Made by a program: the position numbers and the translations under genes | The notes under the pieces: generated by a model | The model's database searches: none | Told to the model about the DNA's origin: nothing | The model's input: only the letters and a program-made list of their open reading frames with translations | NCBI GenBank assembly: GCA_009783775.1 | Contig: WRCT01000092.1 | Location: 1 to 7,188, forward strand | Source: Clostridiales bacterium | Lineage (GTDB): Bacteria; Bacillota; Clostridia; Christensenellales; CAG-138 | Reading direction: 5' to 3' | DNA length: 7,188 nt | In this document: positions 5,878-7,188 of the stretch, piece by piece | Position numbering within the stretch: position 1 is the first letter of the stretch | How the letters are laid out: every line of letters starts with the position of its first letter

Positions 5878-6883
5878 ATCCGTTTGGGTTCAGGCTCTGC
5901 CAGCGGCAGCCGGAGAGACACATATCGTCCAGCGTTTTTTCGGCGGTCCAGCCCAAGAGCTCGCGCGCCAAAGTCGGGTCCGCATAAGTAGAGGCGACAT
6001 CGCCCGCACGTCGCGGTTGAATAACAAAGGGGATTTCTTTGCCGCTGGCCCGCTCGTAGGCGCGCAGCACATCAAACACGCTGTAGCCCAGGCCCGTGCC
6101 CAGGTTGACGGGCAAAGCGCCATTGTGCGCGTCCAGATATTTTAAGGCCAGCACGTGCCCGCGCGCCAAATCGACGACATGGATATAGTCGCGCACGCCC
6201 GTGCCGTCGGGCGTGTCGTAGTCCGCGCCGAAGATATTGAGGTGGGGGTAGGCGCCGCCCGCCACGCGGGTGATGTAGGGAAAAAGATTGTTGGGAATGC
6301 CCTGCGGGTCCTCCCCCATCTTGCCGCTTTCGTGCGCGCCGATGGGGTTGAAATAGCGCAGCAGGACGGCCGCGTTGTCACCGTTTGTCTTTTGCCAGTC
6401 GGTGATGATGATCTCGGACATGAATTTCGTCCAGCCGTAGGGGTTTGTGCAGCCCAGCGGCGCGTCCTCGCGGATCGGCGGCGCGGGATCAATATACACC
6501 GTCGCCGAGGAGCTGAAGGCGATCTTATTGACGCCAAAGCGGCTCATCACGACCAGCAGGGACATCGTGGCGTTGAGGTTGTTTTGATAGTAGGCCAGGG
6601 GTTTTTCCACGCTTTCGCCCACGGCCTTGAGGCCCGCGAAATGAATGACGGCGTCGATCGCGTGCGCGGCAAACACCCGTGCAAGAGCCTGTTCGTCTGC
6701 GACATCAACTTCGTAAAAAGTGACGGCTTTGCCCGCGACTTCTTGAATACGGTCCACGACCTGCCGTTTGCTGTTGGAGAGATTGTCGGCGATGACCACA
6801 TCATAGCCGTTTTCCAGCAGTTCCACGCAGGTATGGGAGCCGATATAGCCGGTCCCGCCGGTCACAAGAATGGTTTGTTTCAT
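5867..6883 (-). CDS. galE: UDP-glucose 4-epimerase
   Basis: 338 residues, standard length for the extended short-chain dehydrogenase family. It interconverts UDP-glucose and UDP-galactose with bound NAD+. The dinucleotide loop is GGTGYIG (9-15), followed by an acidic D33 in IADNLSNS. HFAGLKAVGES is at 81-91, the catalytic serine region SSSATVY at 124-130, and the Y-x3-K pair at Tyr149/Lys153 (NPYGWTK). RYFNPIGAH, with the active-site Asn, is at 176-184 and RDYIHVVDLA at 231-240. The ATG at 6883 is chosen over a TTG 15 bases upstream because the strong ribosome site GGGAGGG (6896-6890) sits six bases before the ATG and would lie inside the longer version. It is first in the operon and overlaps gpsA by 11 bases. 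Related NDP-sugar epimerases cannot be excluded, but all GalE landmarks are present. Confidence 0.95.
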   Translation of the reverse strand: MKQTILVTGGTGYIGSHTCVELLENGYDVVIADNLSNSKRQVVDRIQEVAGKAVTFYEVDVADEQALARVFAAHAIDAVIHFAGLKAVGESVEKPLAYYQNNLNATMSLLVVMSRFGVNKIAFSSSATVYIDPAPPIREDAPLGCTNPYGWTKFMSEIIITDWQKTNGDNAAVLLRYFNPIGAHESGKMGEDPQGIPNNLFPYITRVAGGAYPHLNIFGADYDTPDGTGVRDYIHVVDLARGHVLALKYLDAHNGALPVNLGTGLGYSVFDVLRAYERASGKEIPFVIQPRRAGDVASTYADPTLARELLGWTAEKTLDDMCLSGCRWQSLNPNGYED

Positions 6884-6890
6884 GGAGCGC

Positions 6891-6930
6891 CCTCCCAAAG
6901 TGTTATTGGCTTATTATACACATTGGGAGG
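6891..6930 (-). promoter_or_regulatory. Dyad flanking galE -10 and ribosome site
   Basis: Arms 6930-6918 and 6903-6891 match over 12 of 13 positions (one U-U mismatch in RNA), with a 14-base spacer. One arm overlaps the promoter spacer and the edge of the -10; the other holds the Shine-Dalgarno GGGAGGG. With a start near 6906 the upstream arm is not in native galE mRNA, so only RNA entering from upstream could mask the ribosome site. A DNA operator is the other reading; the arm centres are 27 bp apart. Confidence 0.5.
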
Positions 6931-6941
6931 ACGCTTGGCAA
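6913..6941 (-). promoter_or_regulatory. Strong sigma-A promoter of galE-gpsA-murI
   Basis: On the minus strand TTGCCA (6941-6936) is followed after exactly 17 bases by a perfect TATAAT (6918-6913). The start is expected near 6906, giving a leader of about 23 bases that includes the GGGAGGG ribosome site. It is the only good promoter seen for the three overlapping genes. Confidence 0.8.
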
Positions 6942-6972
6942 GTGAGAGCAGGTGCTTGATTATGTTGAAATA

Positions 6973-7047
6973 ATGAAAGAAACGAGAATTGAAAATATAG
7001 CAATTGTGTTTCTTGATATCTGGATTGCTTCGTCGCGTTTCTTTCAT
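6973..7047. repeat. 12-bp inverted repeat in the galE-IS intergenic region
   Basis: ATGAAAGAAACG (6973-6984) is the exact reverse complement of 7036-7047, 51 bases apart. GAAACGAG (6979-6986) is also inverted at 7051-7058. The DNA between is A+T rich and holds no coding signal I can support. The arms may come from the same repeat-derived material as 7020-7077. Confidence 0.45.
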
Positions 7048-7077
7048 ATGCTCGTTTCCGTTGCGCTCCTCGCAATG
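7020..7077. repeat. Dispersed GGATTGCTTCG / CCTCGCAATG repeat remnant
   Basis: The segment begins TGGATTGCTTCGTCGCG and ends GCGCTCCTCGCAATGG. These are the two halves of a short intergenic repeat common in many bacterial genomes (recalled, not searched), where they usually lie much closer together. Here about 25 bases (around GTTTCTTTCATATGCTCG) separate them. It abuts the IS element, which may have inserted at its edge. Confidence 0.5.
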
Positions 7078-7095
7078 GGAACCGCTGATTAAGTC

Positions 7096-7124
7096 TTGAG
7101 AACGGGGGCGAAAAATGGTATAAT
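7096..7124 (+). promoter_or_regulatory. Promoter of the IS5-family transposase
   Basis: TTGAGA (7096-7101), a 17-base spacer and a perfect TATAAT (7119-7124) preceded by TGG (extended -10). The start should fall at about 7131, the A of the transposase ATG. This predicts leaderless or nearly leaderless RNA. Confidence 0.75.
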
Positions 7125-7130
7125 GAATGC

Positions 7131-7188
7131 ATGAAAAAGCAGTTATCATTTAGTGATGTTGAGTATGCCGACAAGCGCAAGAAGACCC
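7131..7188 (+). CDS. IS5-family transposase, N-terminal fragment (cut by window edge)
   Basis: Nineteen codons are visible, reading MKKQLSFSDVEYADKRKKT. This matches the characteristic start of IS5-family DDE transposases, for example QLTFADSEFSSKRRQTR in E. coli IS5: a QL.F.D.E(Y/F) segment followed by a KR..T basic stretch that precedes the DUF772-type N-terminal domain. The catalytic DDE domain lies beyond the window, so completeness cannot be judged. There is no Shine-Dalgarno sequence between the -10 and the ATG; the only G-rich run (7104-7108) is over 20 bases away. The gene diverges from galE. Confidence 0.78.
   Translation, partial: MKKQLSFSDVEYADKRKKT

Larger units (their letters stand above)
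7078..7188 (+). mobile_element. Left end of an IS5-family insertion sequence (partial)
   Basis: The transposase N-terminus at 7131 identifies the family. The outer end is a guess: GGAACCGCTGATTAAGTC (7078-7095) has the look and position of an IS5-type left terminal repeat and directly follows the repeat remnant. The right end and the target duplication are outside the window, so the boundary cannot be confirmed. Confidence 0.55.

Noticed and set aside
4951..5991. 346-residue open frame on the plus strand opposite gpsA and the end of galE
   Set aside because: It is antisense to clearly recognisable gpsA codons, has no family features, and its composition (Arg, Ala, His, Gln rich) is typical of GC-rich antisense frames.
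6155..6973. 272-residue open frame on the plus strand opposite galE
   Set aside because: It covers galE codons in reverse, shows no domain, and reads straight across the galE promoter.
7104..7108. GGGGG as a ribosome site for the transposase
   Set aside because: It is 22 bases before the ATG and upstream of the -10 box, so it would not be in the mRNA.
6880..7180. Two minus-strand open frames reading through the galE leader and the IS end
   Set aside because: They translate the dispersed repeat (CEER... and RSNPD-like strings), cross the galE promoter and ribosome site, and lack start signals.

Overview
The window looks like a chromosomal piece of a GC-rich, endospore-forming Clostridia-type Firmicute. 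An Oscillospiraceae/Ruminococcaceae-like anaerobe is the best guess, but that is inference. The pointers are a clear SpoIIID sporulation regulator behind a near-consensus sigma-E promoter, a secreted dockerin-bearing beta-helix protein, strong GGAGG-type ribosome sites and low-GC intergenic regions between GC-rich genes. No stretch longer than about 300 bases lacks a gene.

Layout, left to right. Positions 14-75 hold a nested palindrome that resembles a dispersed intergenic repeat. Positions 82-2811 (minus) encode a 909-residue exported protein made of two homologous beta-helix units and a C-terminal dockerin whose second half is degenerate. A 113-bp divergent promoter region separates it from comF (2925-3566, plus), which has no Shine-Dalgarno site and may be leaderless. 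comF converges on spoIIID (3721-4008, minus) across about 155 bp of hairpin-rich DNA. Upstream of spoIIID, on the same strand, is an overlapping operon transcribed galE (6883-5867), gpsA (5877-4867), murI (4867-4076). It starts from a strong sigma-A promoter at 6913-6941. The right end (about 7078-7188) is the left end of an IS5-family element with the first 19 codons of its transposase, next to a dispersed-repeat remnant.

How the genes fit together: galE (UDP-Glc/UDP-Gal), gpsA (glycerol-3-phosphate for phospholipid and teichoic-type polymers) and murI (D-glutamate for peptidoglycan) all supply envelope precursors and look translationally coupled. spoIIID lies directly downstream but has its own sigma-E promoter, so it should switch on in the mother cell during sporulation.

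The most interesting signal is an RNA-level insulator at spoIIID. A 13-bp dyad has one arm overlapping the sigma-E -10 box and the other arm containing the spoIIID ribosome site, followed by a U-rich stretch. Only transcripts reading through from murI contain both arms. They could fold into a terminator or a ribosome-site-masking hairpin, while sigma-E transcripts start inside the loop and escape. The same geometry recurs at galE. A second shared pattern is an extended -10 (TGGTATRAT) exactly six bases before an ATG with no ribosome site, seen at comF and at the transposase.
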